Source of the DNA: a bacterium
GTDB lineage: Bacteria > Pseudomonadota > Alphaproteobacteria > Acetobacterales > Acetobacteraceae
Reading direction: 5' to 3'
Assembly (NCBI GenBank): GCA_026224825.1
Contig: JAMFRO010000084.1
Location: 124,001 to 188,000 of the forward strand
Length of the DNA stretch: 64,000 nt
Shown here: piece after piece, positions 19,352-31,367 of the stretch
Position numbering within the stretch: position 1 is the stretch's first letter
Layout: the number at the start of each line of letters is the position of its first letter
Position numbers and translations under genes: made by a program
The notes under the pieces: generated by a model
Databases searched by the model: none
What the model was told of the DNA's origin: nothing
Seen by the model: the letters and a program-made list of their open reading frames with translations, nothing else

Positions 19352-20542
19352 TCACTCATTCGGGGGTGTGGGGTTGGGGCTGTTGGCCGGCAGCAGGGTA
19401 TTGTTCACGACCACGACGGCGCCGTTGCGCAGTTTCACCTGCCCCGCCACCACCACCTGGTCGCCGGCTTTCACGCCCGAAAGCACCGCCACCTGGTCGC
19501 CGCGCGTATCGCCCAGCGTGACGAACAATTGGTTGGCGATGAGATCCGGCTGGCCCTTGGCATCGGTGCCCTGGCTGAGCACGTAAACCGTATCGCCATA
19601 GGAATTATAGGTGATCGCCGTCTGCGGCAGTGTCAGTGCCTGCTGCGCCGTGCCGATGCTCACCGCGATATTGGCGAACATGCCCGGGCGGAGCAGCAAT
19701 TTGCTGTTATCGAGCTTGGCCCGTACGGCGATGCTGCGGGTTGCCTGATCCACATTGGAATCCAGCGCCAATATGGTGCCGCTGAATTTCTGCGCGGGGT
19801 AAGCATCCACGCTCACATCCACAATCTGCCCCGGCTGCACCTGCGCCAGCGCCTGCTGCGGCAGATGGAAATCCACATACACCGGGTTGAGCTGCTGCAA
19901 GGAGACGATCTCCGTGCCCGCCGCCAGAAACTGTCCCAGATCCACCTGGCGGATGCCAAGCCGGCCCGAGAACGGTGCCCGCACCTGCTTCTCATCAATC
20001 AGCGCCTGCTGTGCCGCCACCTGCGCCTGGGCCGAGGCCAGTTGCGCCCGGTCGCTGTCGAGCTGCGATTGCGCGATGGCATCGGCCGCGAGCTGCTTCT
20101 CATCGCGCGCCTCGGTAATCGCGGCCAGCGCCGCCTGGGCCTGGAGCTGCGCCAGCACGGCGGGGTCGTTATTGGCCCGCAATGTCAGCAGCAGATCGCC
20201 CTTGCGCACATCCTGCCCGGATTCAAAATGAATCGTATCGACAACCCCGCCAACCTCAGCCGAGAGCGAGGCGCCGTTCACGGCGGTGATGGAGCCCACC
20301 GATTGCAGATTGGGCTGCCAGCCGGTCGTCTCCGCCGTCATCGTCGCCACGGTTTGCACCTGGTTGGCGAAGCCCGCCAGGAATTTAGCGATGAAGAAGG
20401 AGCGCAGCGCGCCGTAACCGAACACCAGCCCGAACAGCACCGCCACGGCGATGAGCATGATCGCCATGCGCCCGGGCATGTTCGGCTTGCGGCTGCGCTC
20501 GGGGTTACCGCGTAGGTTTTCATCGCGTGTGGGAATGCTCAT
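19352..20542 (-). CDS. Efflux RND transporter periplasmic adaptor subunit (HlyD/MFP)
   Basis: GGVVDTIHFESGQDVRKGDLLLTL, VRAPFSGRLGIRQVDLGQFLAAGTEIVSL. Confidence 0.94.
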   Translation of the reverse strand: MSIPTRDENLRGNPERSRKPNMPGRMAIMLIAVAVLFGLVFGYGALRSFFIAKFLAGFANQVQTVATMTAETTGWQPNLQSVGSITAVNGASLSAEVGGVVDTIHFESGQDVRKGDLLLTLRANNDPAVLAQLQAQAALAAITEARDEKQLAADAIAQSQLDSDRAQLASAQAQVAAQQALIDEKQVRAPFSGRLGIRQVDLGQFLAAGTEIVSLQQLNPVYVDFHLPQQALAQVQPGQIVDVSVDAYPAQKFSGTILALDSNVDQATRSIAVRAKLDNSKLLLRPGMFANIAVSIGTAQQALTLPQTAITYNSYGDTVYVLSQGTDAKGQPDLIANQLFVTLGDTRGDQVAVLSGVKAGDQVVVAGQVKLRNGAVVVVNNTLLPANSPNPTPPNE

Positions 20543-20552
20543 ATCGCCAACC

Positions 20553-22013
20553 TCATGGAATCACGCCACAGCATTTCTGCGCCACATCGTTACGGTGCCA
20601 CCAGCCGCCGCCAAGCGCCACATAAAGTGCGGCTGTATCGCTCAACCGTGCCGCTTTGGCCTTCACCTCGGCGATGGCAGCGGTATGCAACGCGGTCTGT
20701 GCCGTCAGCACCGTCACCAGCGGCTCGCCACCCAGCTTGAACTGCGCCTCTGTCACCGTCAGGCTCGCTTCAGCCGCCTGGCGCGCCGCCGTCGCCGCCT
20801 GCAATTCATCTGCATCATATTGCAGCGCCGCCAGCACATCCGCCACATTCTGGAAGGCGGTGATCACCGTATGCTGATACGTCGCCCCGGAGCCCTGCAG
20901 CGCCGCGATCGCCCCCCGGCGATTGGCCAGCAGCTCGCCGCCCTCGAAAATCGGCTGGCTCGCCCCGGCCACGAGATTCCACAGCAAGGTCTGCGGCGTG
21001 AACAACGTGCCGGTGGTGAGCGATTGATGCCCGATCTCGCCGGTAAGGTTGATCTGCGGCAGCATCTGCGCATCCGCCACCCCTACATTGCTGGAGGCCA
21101 CCTGCAACTGCGCCGAGGCGGCGCGAATATCCGGCCGCTGCGCCACGATGGCGGAGGGAATGCTGAGCGGCACATCCGCCGGCAGGGTCAGCGCATCCAG
21201 CGTGACAACCGGCGGCGCGGCATTGCCGGGAAACGCCCCCTCATAAGCGGCCAACTCATCCTGCGTCTGCGCCAGCGCCTGCTGCAACGGCGGCAGCGTG
21301 GCCTGGGACTGCGCCAGTTGCGCCTGCTGCTGCAGCACTTGCGCGCCTGAAGCGCCGCCCAGGCTATGTTGCGTCTGCAATATCGTCAGCAATTGCTGCT
21401 CGGCGCCAATCACCTGGTTGGTCGCATCTATCTGCCCCTGCAGCGAGGCCGCCTGGATCGCGGCAGTCACGATATTGCCGGTCAGCGACAGATACGCCGC
21501 CTCCAACTCGTCGCGCTGATAATCCGTCTGCGCTTTCAACCCCTCGATGTCGCGCCGCGCCTCGCCCCAGAGGTCCAGCGAATAGGAGACGGAGAGCGTG
21601 GCATTATACAGGGTAAACGGCGGGATTTCGCCGGAGCCGCCGCTGCTGCCGAAGGTCGCCAGACCGGCGGCGGAGGGTTTTTCACGCTCCGCACTCAACG
21701 CGCCCGTAACCGTGGGCAGCAGCACCCCGCCGGCCGCGCGTAAACTCTCCTCCGCCTGCACCAGGCTGGCCTGCGCCGCCGTAAGGCTCGGGTTATTGGC
21801 CAGGGCCGTGCTGATCATCAGGTTCAGCGCCGGGTTCTGGTATAATGTCCACCAATCGCCCGCGATATCGCCGCCTGGCGTAATGCCCTGCGGCACCGCC
21901 GTGAAACGCGCCACCGGCGCTTTGGGCGCATGAAAATCGGGCCCCACCTCGCAGCCTTGTAAGCACGCGAGCAGCCCCATCCCCCAGACAATCCGGAAAC
22001 CCGTTGGTTTCAT
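20553..22013 (-). CDS. Efflux outer membrane lipoprotein, NodT/OprM-like
   Basis: Lipobox LACLQGC; VAGDWWTLYQNPALNLMISTAL; TolC repeats. Confidence 0.93.
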   Translation of the reverse strand: MKPTGFRIVWGMGLLACLQGCEVGPDFHAPKAPVARFTAVPQGITPGGDIAGDWWTLYQNPALNLMISTALANNPSLTAAQASLVQAEESLRAAGGVLLPTVTGALSAEREKPSAAGLATFGSSGGSGEIPPFTLYNATLSVSYSLDLWGEARRDIEGLKAQTDYQRDELEAAYLSLTGNIVTAAIQAASLQGQIDATNQVIGAEQQLLTILQTQHSLGGASGAQVLQQQAQLAQSQATLPPLQQALAQTQDELAAYEGAFPGNAAPPVVTLDALTLPADVPLSIPSAIVAQRPDIRAASAQLQVASSNVGVADAQMLPQINLTGEIGHQSLTTGTLFTPQTLLWNLVAGASQPIFEGGELLANRRGAIAALQGSGATYQHTVITAFQNVADVLAALQYDADELQAATAARQAAEASLTVTEAQFKLGGEPLVTVLTAQTALHTAAIAEVKAKAARLSDTAALYVALGGGWWHRNDVAQKCCGVIP

Positions 22014-22077
22014 GGTTTCCAGCTACCGGGCTTTGCGCGGAGCGTCAAGCACGGATTGATTGACAACCGAACCCAAT

Positions 22078-22094
22078 GAAAACTTGCAGGTTTC
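22078..22094. promoter_or_regulatory. Candidate imperfect palindromic operator between tetR and the efflux operon
   Basis: GAAAACTTGCAGGTTTC in the divergent intergenic region. Confidence 0.35.
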
Positions 22095-22100
22095 CGTTTT

Positions 22101-22790
22101 ATGCAGGATAATGCTTGCATGTCGGGACAGATGCGCAAACCGGGACGAAAAGCAGAGCAGGCCGCGCGCCTGCCTGGTTTGCTGGCAGCGGCCGAGGCGG
22201 TGTTCCTGCAAAAAGGCTATCATGCCGCCACGATGAGCGATGTCGCCAAAGCCGCCGGCATGTCGAAAAAAACCATCTACGAGCTGATCGATTCCAAGAT
22301 CGAACTATTCTTCGCCATCCTCGCCGACCACCACGAGAAAATCACTTTTCCGCGCCCCGAGCCCGGCTGGAGTGTGGCCGATACCCTCACCGCCAATTTG
22401 CTGGCCCTCGGGCGTTTCCTGCTGGAGCCGGCACAGGTGGCGCTCATCCGCCTGATCATGGCCGAATACACGCACAGCCCGGATTTTGGCCGGTTGTTCA
22501 TGCGCTCGCGCCTCATGAAAGCCAAAGCCGGGCTGGAGGATGCGCTGGCCAGCGTGGCGCGCGAACAAGGCGTGCCCGCCGCCGAGGCCAAGGAGGGCAG
22601 TGCGATGCTGTTCGGCATGGCTTTGGGCGAATTCCACATCGGCACGCTCATCGGCTTCCGCCCGCCGCCCACGCGCGCCGCACTTGAAACCCGGGTGCGC
22701 CGCGCCGTGGAAATCTTCCTCGCCGGCGTCTGCCCGGAGGGGTTCAGCCCCCCGTCAGAGACATGTGGCGCGCCACCGCCGGCCGCGTGA
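22101..22790 (+). CDS. TetR/AcrR family transcriptional regulator
   Basis: [48 protein letters not shown]; divergent to the efflux operon; start could be the ATG at 22119. Confidence 0.92.
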   Translation: MQDNACMSGQMRKPGRKAEQAARLPGLLAAAEAVFLQKGYHAATMSDVAKAAGMSKKTIYELIDSKIELFFAILADHHEKITFPRPEPGWSVADTLTANLLALGRFLLEPAQVALIRLIMAEYTHSPDFGRLFMRSRLMKAKAGLEDALASVAREQGVPAAEAKEGSAMLFGMALGEFHIGTLIGFRPPPTRAALETRVRRAVEIFLAGVCPEGFSPPSETCGAPPPAA

Positions 22791-23715
22791 TATCGAAATT
22801 ATGCCCCAGCGGCTTGCGCGCGATGGCGGCATGAATCGCTTGCTCCAACGCGGTATCATCCGCGCTGGCGCGTAAGGGGGCGCGCAAATCCGCCGCATCC
22901 TCCTGCCCCAGGCACATATACAAAGTGCCGGTGCAGGTCAGCCGCACGCGGTTGCAGTCATCGCAAAAATGGTTCGAGAGCGGGGTGATAAACCCGATTC
23001 TGCCCCCTGTCTCCGCCACATCCCAATAGCGCGCCGGGCCGCCGGTGGCGTGGTGGCTTGGGCTCAGCGTAAACTCCTGGGCCAACCGCTGCCGCACCCC
23101 ATCCAACGGCAGATGCGTCTCCGCCCGGTGCACCACCTCGCCCATCGGCATGGTCTCAATCAAACAAAGATCAAACCCCTGGTTCCCGCACCAGGCGAGC
23201 ATCGAGGAAATTTCATCCTCATTCACGCCCTTCAGCGCCACCATATTGATCTTTATCCGCAAGCCCGCCGCCTTGGCAGCCTGAATGCCCTCCAACACCT
23301 GCGGCAGCCTGCCCCAACGGGTAATTTCCGCGAATTTGCGCTCATCCAGCGTATCCAGGCTGATATTGATCCGCTCCACCCCGGCCGCCTTCAACCCGGC
23401 CGCATGAGTGACCAGTTGCGAGCCATTGGTGGTTAGCGTCAGCTCTTCCAGCCCCTGCCCCAGATGCGCGCCCAGCCGCTCGACCAGCCCCATCACGTTT
23501 TTACGCACCAGCGGCTCGCCCCCGGTCAGCCGCAATTTTTTCACCCCCAGCCGGATGAACGCGGCACAAACCCGCTCCAGCTCCTCCAGGCTCAGCAAAT
23601 CCGCTTTCGGGAGAAAATTCATATCCTCCGCCATGCAGTACACACAGCGAAAATCACAGCGATCCGTCACGGAAACGCGTAAATACTCCACCACCCTGCC
23701 AAACGGATCGATCAT
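22744..23715 (-). CDS. moaA: GTP 3',8-cyclase
   Basis: [52 protein letters not shown]-terminal MSLTGG. Confidence 0.96.
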   Translation of the reverse strand: MIDPFGRVVEYLRVSVTDRCDFRCVYCMAEDMNFLPKADLLSLEELERVCAAFIRLGVKKLRLTGGEPLVRKNVMGLVERLGAHLGQGLEELTLTTNGSQLVTHAAGLKAAGVERINISLDTLDERKFAEITRWGRLPQVLEGIQAAKAAGLRIKINMVALKGVNEDEISSMLAWCGNQGFDLCLIETMPMGEVVHRAETHLPLDGVRQRLAQEFTLSPSHHATGGPARYWDVAETGGRIGFITPLSNHFCDDCNRVRLTCTGTLYMCLGQEDAADLRAPLRASADDTALEQAIHAAIARKPLGHNFDITRPAVARHMSLTGG

Positions 23716-23804
23716 CCGCCTAATTTCGGACCAATGCGGTCCGGATGCAAGATGCGCTTGCGCCAGCACACGGCAGCACCTAGCCTCGCCGCAAAACGGG
23801 AGCG

Positions 23805-24218
23805 ATGCCAATGAGCGTCAAAATGAACAATTTCAAACTGGTGGTCGGGGACCTTGCCCGCGCCGAGCGGTTTTACGCCGCCCTCGGCTTGGTTGTTGTC
23901 AACCGCAACCTCGGCGGCGAGGACGAAGTCCGGCAGGAGCAAAGCTGGATGTCCGAAACAGGCGATATGCAGAGTTTTGTCCTGATCCTGACCCGCTTCA
24001 CGGAGCTGCCGCCCCCGCCACGCGCGACCTACCCCGGTGAAGTCTGGCTGGTATTCACCGTACCGGATGTAGATGCGGCACTTGCGCGTATCGAGCAGGA
24101 AGGCGGCAGCATTCTGCGCCCTGGCCAGAACCGGCCCGAACATCACGTCCGCGCCGCCGTGGCCGCCGATGTGGAAGGCCACCCCATAGAGCTCGTCGGC
24201 CCGCTGCTGCCGGATTAA
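23805..24218 (+). CDS. VOC/glyoxalase family protein
   Basis: [53 protein letters not shown]. Confidence 0.85.
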   Translation: MPMSVKMNNFKLVVGDLARAERFYAALGLVVVNRNLGGEDEVRQEQSWMSETGDMQSFVLILTRFTELPPPPRATYPGEVWLVFTVPDVDAALARIEQEGGSILRPGQNRPEHHVRAAVAADVEGHPIELVGPLLPD

Positions 24219-24391
24219 TCCACCTCGGCCCGCTCCAGCCCCACCACGCTCACATCCACCAGCACCTTGCCGGCATTCTCGAACATCACCGTTACCCGGG
24301 TGCCGATGGCCGATTGCACCTGCCCCAACCCCCAATCCGATTGTTGCGGGTGGCGCACGTAATCCCCCGGCGCGAATTCAGAGCGTTCCAC
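24215..24391 (-). CDS. DUF3553 domain protein
   Basis: ERSEFAPGDYVRHPQQSDWGLGQVQSAIGTRVTVMFENAGKVLVD; GTG start at 24391. Confidence 0.75.
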   Translation of the reverse strand: MERSEFAPGDYVRHPQQSDWGLGQVQSAIGTRVTVMFENAGKVLVDVSVVGLERAEVD

Positions 24392-25043
24392 CGCAGGCCT
24401 CCACATTCGCCTGCATATGCACCGGCACCGGCGCCGTGGCTGCGGCCGCCGGGGTGGTGGGCAGGCTGATGGCACGGGCCAGCAACTGCATCGGCCCCGC
24501 CCCGCCGCCATACACGGCATCGCCAAGTATCGGGTGCCCCAGCAGTGCGGCATGGGCGCGGATTTGATGTGTACGGCCAGTCTTCGGGCGAAATTCCAGC
24601 AGCGATATATCACCATGCCCGCCCAGCACGCGCCATTCCGTCACCGCCGTCTGGCCCGCCGCATCCGGCACCATTTTCCAGGCGCGCTCTTGCGTATGCT
24701 TGGCCAGAGAGGCGTCGATCACCCCCTCAGCCTCAGCCGGTACGCCGCGCACCACCGCCCAGTAGGTTTTCTGCACGGCCCCCGCCGCGAACAGCGCCTG
24801 CGCCTCCAGCAAAAAATTCTTTTTCAGCGCAATCACCAGGCAGCCCGACGTATCCCGGTCCAGCCGATGCGCCAGCCACGGGCCTTGCCGCCCGCGCTGC
24901 CAGCGCTGGAAATAATCCTCAACACTCGGGCCGCCGGCGCGGCCGGGATGCACCGGCAGCCCAATCGGCTTGTCGATGATCAAAAACGCCCGGTCACGGA
25001 GCAAAATATCGGGGACAAAAACCCCCGTTTTATCCACGGACAT
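24378..25043 (-). CDS. RluA family pseudouridine synthase
   Basis: LIIDKPIGLPVHPGRAG; AHRLDRDTSGCLVIA; PKTGRTHQIRAHAALLGHPILGD. Confidence 0.92.
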   Translation of the reverse strand: MSVDKTGVFVPDILLRDRAFLIIDKPIGLPVHPGRAGGPSVEDYFQRWQRGRQGPWLAHRLDRDTSGCLVIALKKNFLLEAQALFAAGAVQKTYWAVVRGVPAEAEGVIDASLAKHTQERAWKMVPDAAGQTAVTEWRVLGGHGDISLLEFRPKTGRTHQIRAHAALLGHPILGDAVYGGGAGPMQLLARAISLPTTPAAAATAPVPVHMQANVEACGGTL

Positions 25044-25626
25044 GTGCAGGCACAATCAACCCCAGCCGCACCGGAATATCCCATTCCTCCTGCGCCCGGC
25101 GGTATTCACGGAACCCGGCGGCCAGGTAATTGGGCAAAGCGCGCGGATGGTCGGCCGTGCAGGTATTCACCGTCATCCCGCCCAGCCCGACAGCGCCCGT
25201 GAACACGGACTCCACCGCCGCATTCAGCAGCACGCTACCCAGGCCGCGCCCGATATAGGCATCGCGCAGGCCAAAATAATTGAGGTTCACGAACGGCCAA
25301 TGCCCGGCATCGGTCTCAAAAAAACCCGCCACCTCGCCTTTTACCCGCAGCAGGTAAATGGACAAAGTGGGGCTGGAGAGATGCCGCGCCAGCATGTCAT
25401 CGGGCATCATCCGGCGCAGCCACCACAGCCAGGACGCGCCGATCTCATTGTATAAAGCCCGGTAGGCGGCCACATCCAGCCGCTCGCGCGTCAGCGTCAC
25501 CCCCGGCGGCGGCACCACAGGCGCGCGCACCGGTGCGCGCGTCATGCGCAGAAACACCACGGTCACCAGTGCCCGTTCGGTCTTCTCGCCTGCCCTGGGC
25601 CGCGCGTAATCGAGAATATTGCCCAC
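25030..25626 (-). CDS. GNAT family N-acetyltransferase
   Basis: YFGLRDAYIGRGLGSVLLNAAVES; VNTCTADHPRALPNYLAAGFREYRR. Confidence 0.85.
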   Translation of the reverse strand: MGNILDYARPRAGEKTERALVTVVFLRMTRAPVRAPVVPPPGVTLTRERLDVAAYRALYNEIGASWLWWLRRMMPDDMLARHLSSPTLSIYLLRVKGEVAGFFETDAGHWPFVNLNYFGLRDAYIGRGLGSVLLNAAVESVFTGAVGLGGMTVNTCTADHPRALPNYLAAGFREYRRAQEEWDIPVRLGLIVPAHVRG

Positions 25627-25638
25627 GGCCAGACCCCG

Positions 25639-27549
<1,911 letters not shown>

Positions 27550-27659
27550 AGTGGGCAGTACTCCGGGAACAGACAGCGTCTATATTTTACAATTCGTTAG
27601 ATAGGCAACAAGCTTGCCGGATTCGAGGAGGCATCCGGCAGTTGTAATGCAGGGCTGGG

Positions 27660-29492
27660 CTACGCCTCGGCGCTGCCCGCCTCGCCTGACTCGGCCTGGC
27701 GCAGTAAATGCGTATAGCGTTTCAACCGCTCCTGCGCCTCCTCATCGTCCATGCGGGCGGCATAATCGCGCAGCGCCTCGTCATGCTGGGCGCGCAAAAT
27801 GCGGATGATGTCACTCATATGATTATACCAATTCCACCATTTTTGTACCGCATCGGCCGGGCTCTCCAGGGGGTCGAACACACGCCCCTCATCACGGCTG
27901 AGGGTAGTTTCAAGGTCACGCGCCTGGCCACCAAGGCCGGAGGCGTCGAGATGGGCGAGCAGTTTTGCTCTGTCAAGGGTTTTTGCGTGCATGGAGAACT
28001 CATGCAGCGCATCGCGCAGCCGGGATTCCGCCTCCGGCAGCGCAATATGGGAAAAAGCCTCGTCCAGATCGTGGATCAGCTCGGGGTGCCAGAAGAAGGT
28101 GGCCAGCATGTGGCGCGCCCGCAGCAGGTCGGATTTATCCGCATTCGGGGCCACGCGCGGCGCCAGAGCCACCGGCCGGGGGCCGGGCTTCTGCCATTTG
28201 GCGCCGGGCTGGAAGGCTGGGCGGCTCTGCGCCCGGCTCTGGCTGCGCTCATCATAGAAGAGTTTGCGTAAATGCGTCTTATATTCAGCCGCTAAGGTCT
28301 TGTCTTTTATGCTATTCGCGACATCGTCCAGCCGGTGCAGGAAGGCCGCGTTCAGTTCCGGCGTATTGCGCGCCAGCCCGCCTGCCAGCATGGGGTAGAG
28401 CGCCGAGGAGATCGGCTGCGCCTTGTCCAGCACGGCCTGGAACGCTTTCGGCCCGCCCTTGCGGATCAGGCTGTCAGGGTCATCCCCGCCTGTCAGGGTT
28501 AATAGTTTCAATGATTTATCGGGGGCGAGTTGGGCCAACGCCAGCTCGGTGGTCTTCAGCGCGGCGCGCTGCCCGGCGGCATCGCCATCAAAACAGATCA
28601 CCGGCTCCGGTGTCACCCGCCAGATCTCCTCCAGATGCTCCTCCGTAAGCGCCGTGCCGAGCGGTGCCACAGCCCCGGCAAACCCGGCCTGGGAGAGGGC
28701 GATGACATCCATATATCCTTCAACAACAATAACTTTTGCACCTTTCCTGGCGCCATTGCGGGCCTGGTCCAGGTTGTAAAGCGAGCGCCGTTTGGAGAAC
28801 ACGGACGTCTCCGGCCCGTTCACATATTTGGGCTGGCCATCGCCCATGATGCGCCCGCCGAAGCTGATGGCCGCCCCGCGCCGGTCGCGGATGGGAAACA
28901 TCACGCGGGAGAAAAACATATCCACCGGGCCGTTATCGCCCTGTTTCATAATCCCGGCCTCAACCAGTTGCTCCGGCTTTATATCCTTTGGCCGCAGCGC
29001 GCCGGCGATCTGTCCGCGCCCCTCGCCGGACCAGCCGAGGCCAAAACGCTTGATGGTCTCATCCGCGAGCCCACGCCCGCGCAGATATTCCAGCGCCGCT
29101 TTGCCCTGCGGTTCGTAGAGCCATTTGGCGTAAGTGGCGGCGGCCGCCTCCAGCACCTCGGCAATCCCGGCCTGGCGCGCCGCCTGCTCAGCGGCTTGCG
29201 GCGTCGGCTTGGGCACTTCCACCCCGGCCTGCGTCGCCAGATCCTCCACGGCTTCCATGAAGGAGGCCCCGGTGCTCTTCATGACAAAACTGATGACATC
29301 CCCATGCTCGCCGCAGCCAAAACAGTGGAAATGGTCGTCATATACATAAAAGGACGGCGTTTTCTCGCCATGGAACGGGCAGCAGCCCTTTCGCTCCCGG
29401 CCCGAGCGCGCGAGTTTTACCGTACGCCCGATCACCGTGGCGATGGGGCTGCGCTGCCTCAGCTCGTCAAGAAAATTGGCCGGGAGGGCCAT
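27660..29492 (-). CDS. dnaG: DNA primase
   Basis: CPFHGEKTPSFYVYDDHFHCFGCGEHGDVISF zinc finger; toprim VVEGYMDVIALSQAGF. Confidence 0.97.
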   Translation of the reverse strand: MALPANFLDELRQRSPIATVIGRTVKLARSGRERKGCCPFHGEKTPSFYVYDDHFHCFGCGEHGDVISFVMKSTGASFMEAVEDLATQAGVEVPKPTPQAAEQAARQAGIAEVLEAAAATYAKWLYEPQGKAALEYLRGRGLADETIKRFGLGWSGEGRGQIAGALRPKDIKPEQLVEAGIMKQGDNGPVDMFFSRVMFPIRDRRGAAISFGGRIMGDGQPKYVNGPETSVFSKRRSLYNLDQARNGARKGAKVIVVEGYMDVIALSQAGFAGAVAPLGTALTEEHLEEIWRVTPEPVICFDGDAAGQRAALKTTELALAQLAPDKSLKLLTLTGGDDPDSLIRKGGPKAFQAVLDKAQPISSALYPMLAGGLARNTPELNAAFLHRLDDVANSIKDKTLAAEYKTHLRKLFYDERSQSRAQSRPAFQPGAKWQKPGPRPVALAPRVAPNADKSDLLRARHMLATFFWHPELIHDLDEAFSHIALPEAESRLRDALHEFSMHAKTLDRAKLLAHLDASGLGGQARDLETTLSRDEGRVFDPLESPADAVQKWWNWYNHMSDIIRILRAQHDEALRDYAARMDDEEAQERLKRYTHLLRQAESGEAGSAEA

Positions 29493-29951
29493 TTAGCCGG
29501 CCAGAGCGGTTTTCACCGCGGCGGAGGTGATGCCCATGTCCAGAGCCGCGCCATGCTTGGCTTTCAGCGCGCCCACAACCTTGCCCATGTCCTTGGCGGT
29601 GGTGGCGCCCGTGGACGCAATCGCCTCCTTGATCGCGGCATCCAGCGCCTCGCCTTCCAGCGTTTGCGGCAGAAATTCCGCAATAATAGTAATTTCCGAC
29701 TCTTCCTTCACAGCCAGCTCTTCGCGCCCGCCCTGGCGGTACAGCGTCACGGAATCCCGGCGGGATTTGATCATCGAGCGCAGCATGGCCAGAATCTCGT
29801 CATCCGGAATCGCCTCGATGCCTTTCGGCCGGGCCGCGATGTCCGTATCCTTCAGCTTGGCCTGGATCAGCCGCAGGGTCGAGGTGCGCTCGGCATTGCG
29901 CGCCAGCATCGAGGTTTTTACGGCGGCGGTCAGTTCTTCACGTAGTCCCAT
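29493..29951 (-). CDS. GatB/YqeY domain-containing protein
   Basis: LREELTAAVKTSMLARNAERTSTLRLIQAKLKD; C-terminal MGKVVGALKAKHGAALDMGITSAAVK; could start at 29966. Confidence 0.92.
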   Translation of the reverse strand: MGLREELTAAVKTSMLARNAERTSTLRLIQAKLKDTDIAARPKGIEAIPDDEILAMLRSMIKSRRDSVTLYRQGGREELAVKEESEITIIAEFLPQTLEGEALDAAIKEAIASTGATTAKDMGKVVGALKAKHGAALDMGITSAAVKTALAG

Positions 29952-29969
29952 TACTTCTGCTCCCATGCT

Positions 29970-30020
29970 CCGGAAAAAATTTCCGGCTTTTTCCGATTAG
30001 AGTTGAGGCCGGAAAAAAAA
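29970..30020. promoter_or_regulatory. Cluster of four CCGGAAAA-like half-sites in the yqeY/carA divergent region
   Basis: CCGGAAAaaaTTTCCGG at 29970-29986, CTTTTTCCG at 29988-29995, CCGGAAAAAAAA at 30009-30020. Confidence 0.5.
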
Positions 30021-30038
30021 TCCAGTATCCATCCTACC

Positions 30039-31367
30039 ATGCAAACGCACATCGAAGAAGTCATCCGCCGCCTCGGAGGTGCCGACGCCGCCGCCACCCT
30101 CACCGGTGTCTCGGCCGAGGCCGTCCGCAAATGGCGCAGCGCCAATGCCATCCCCGCCCGGCACTGGCAGGCGATCATCGCCGCCACCGGGCTCACCATG
30201 GCGGATTTTTCTGCTCCCCCCGCTGAGGGCGAGGTGCCGCCTGGTGCCACCGCCGCTCTGGTGCTGGCCGATGGCAGTGTGTTCTGGGGCCGTGGGTTTG
30301 GTGCCTTCGGCGTCAGCGCGCCTTCGGAGCTGTGCTTCAATACCGGGCTCACCGGCTATCAGGAGACGCTCACCGACCCCTCCTATGCCGGGCAGATCAT
30401 CACTTTCACCTTCCCGCATATCGGCAATACCGGCACCAATGCCGAGGATATGGAAGCGGCGCAGATTTTCGCGCGCGGGCTGGTGGTGAAGGAGGATTAT
30501 TCCGCGCCCTCCAACTACCGCTCCACTGCGGATTTGGGTGAGTGGCTGCGCAAATTGGGCATTCCCGGTATTTCCGGGGTGGATACGCGGGCGCTGACCT
30601 TGCGCATCCGCGATTTGGGCGCGCCGAGTGCGGTGCTGGCATTCCCTGAGGATGGCAAGTTCGACCTGGCGGCGATGGCTGCCGTGGCGGCGGGCTGGGC
30701 CGGGCTGGAGGGGCTCGATCTGGCGAAAGAGGTGTCCTGCACCCAATCCTATAAATGGGAGGGCGGGACCTGGGGCTGGGAGAACGGGTTTGCCGCTCCC
30801 CAAGGCGGCAAGCATGTGGTGGCGGTGGATTACGGCGCCAAGCGCAATATTTTGCGCTCCCTCGCCTCCGCCGGCTGCCAGGTGACAGTGGTGCCCGCGA
30901 ATTTCACCGCTGAGCAGATTTTGGCGCATGCCCCGGATGGCGTGTTCCTCTCCAACGGCCCCGGTGACCCTGCGGCAACGGCGGCCTATGCCGTGCCAGC
31001 CATCCAGGGCATCATCGCCGCCGGCGTGCCTATCTTCGGCATCTGCCTGGGGCACCAGCTCCTGGCCACGGCGCTGGGGGGCAAGACGTACAAGCTGGAG
31101 CGGGGCCATCGCGGTGCCAACCAGCCGGTGAAGGATTTGGTTTCCGGGAAAGTGGAGATCACCTCGCAGAACCATGGGTTTGCGGTGGATGAGGCATCGC
31201 TCCCCGAGGGCGTCGAGGTGACGCATGTGTCGCTGTTCGATGGCTCGAATGAGGGCATCGCCTGCAAGGCCAAGCGCGTGTTCTCGGTGCAGTACCACCC
31301 CGAGGCAAGCCCGGGGCCGAGCGATAGTTCGTATCTGTTCACGCGGTTTATGGAGATGATGGGGTGA
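30039..31367 (+). CDS. carA: Carbamoyl-phosphate synthase small subunit with N-terminal helix-turn-helix domain
   Basis: HTH MQTHIEEVIRRLGGADAAATLTGVSAEAVRKWRSANAIPARHWQAIIAATGLTMADF fused in frame to CarA (ALVLADGSVFWG..., GICLGHQLLATALGG). Confidence 0.93.
   Translation: MQTHIEEVIRRLGGADAAATLTGVSAEAVRKWRSANAIPARHWQAIIAATGLTMADFSAPPAEGEVPPGATAALVLADGSVFWGRGFGAFGVSAPSELCFNTGLTGYQETLTDPSYAGQIITFTFPHIGNTGTNAEDMEAAQIFARGLVVKEDYSAPSNYRSTADLGEWLRKLGIPGISGVDTRALTLRIRDLGAPSAVLAFPEDGKFDLAAMAAVAAGWAGLEGLDLAKEVSCTQSYKWEGGTWGWENGFAAPQGGKHVVAVDYGAKRNILRSLASAGCQVTVVPANFTAEQILAHAPDGVFLSNGPGDPAATAAYAVPAIQGIIAAGVPIFGICLGHQLLATALGGKTYKLERGHRGANQPVKDLVSGKVEITSQNHGFAVDEASLPEGVEVTHVSLFDGSNEGIACKAKRVFSVQYHPEASPGPSDSSYLFTRFMEMMG

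Noticed and set aside
16295-22790. RND efflux operon with divergent TetR as a novel system
   Set aside because: Standard OMF-MFP-RND organisation with a conventional local repressor
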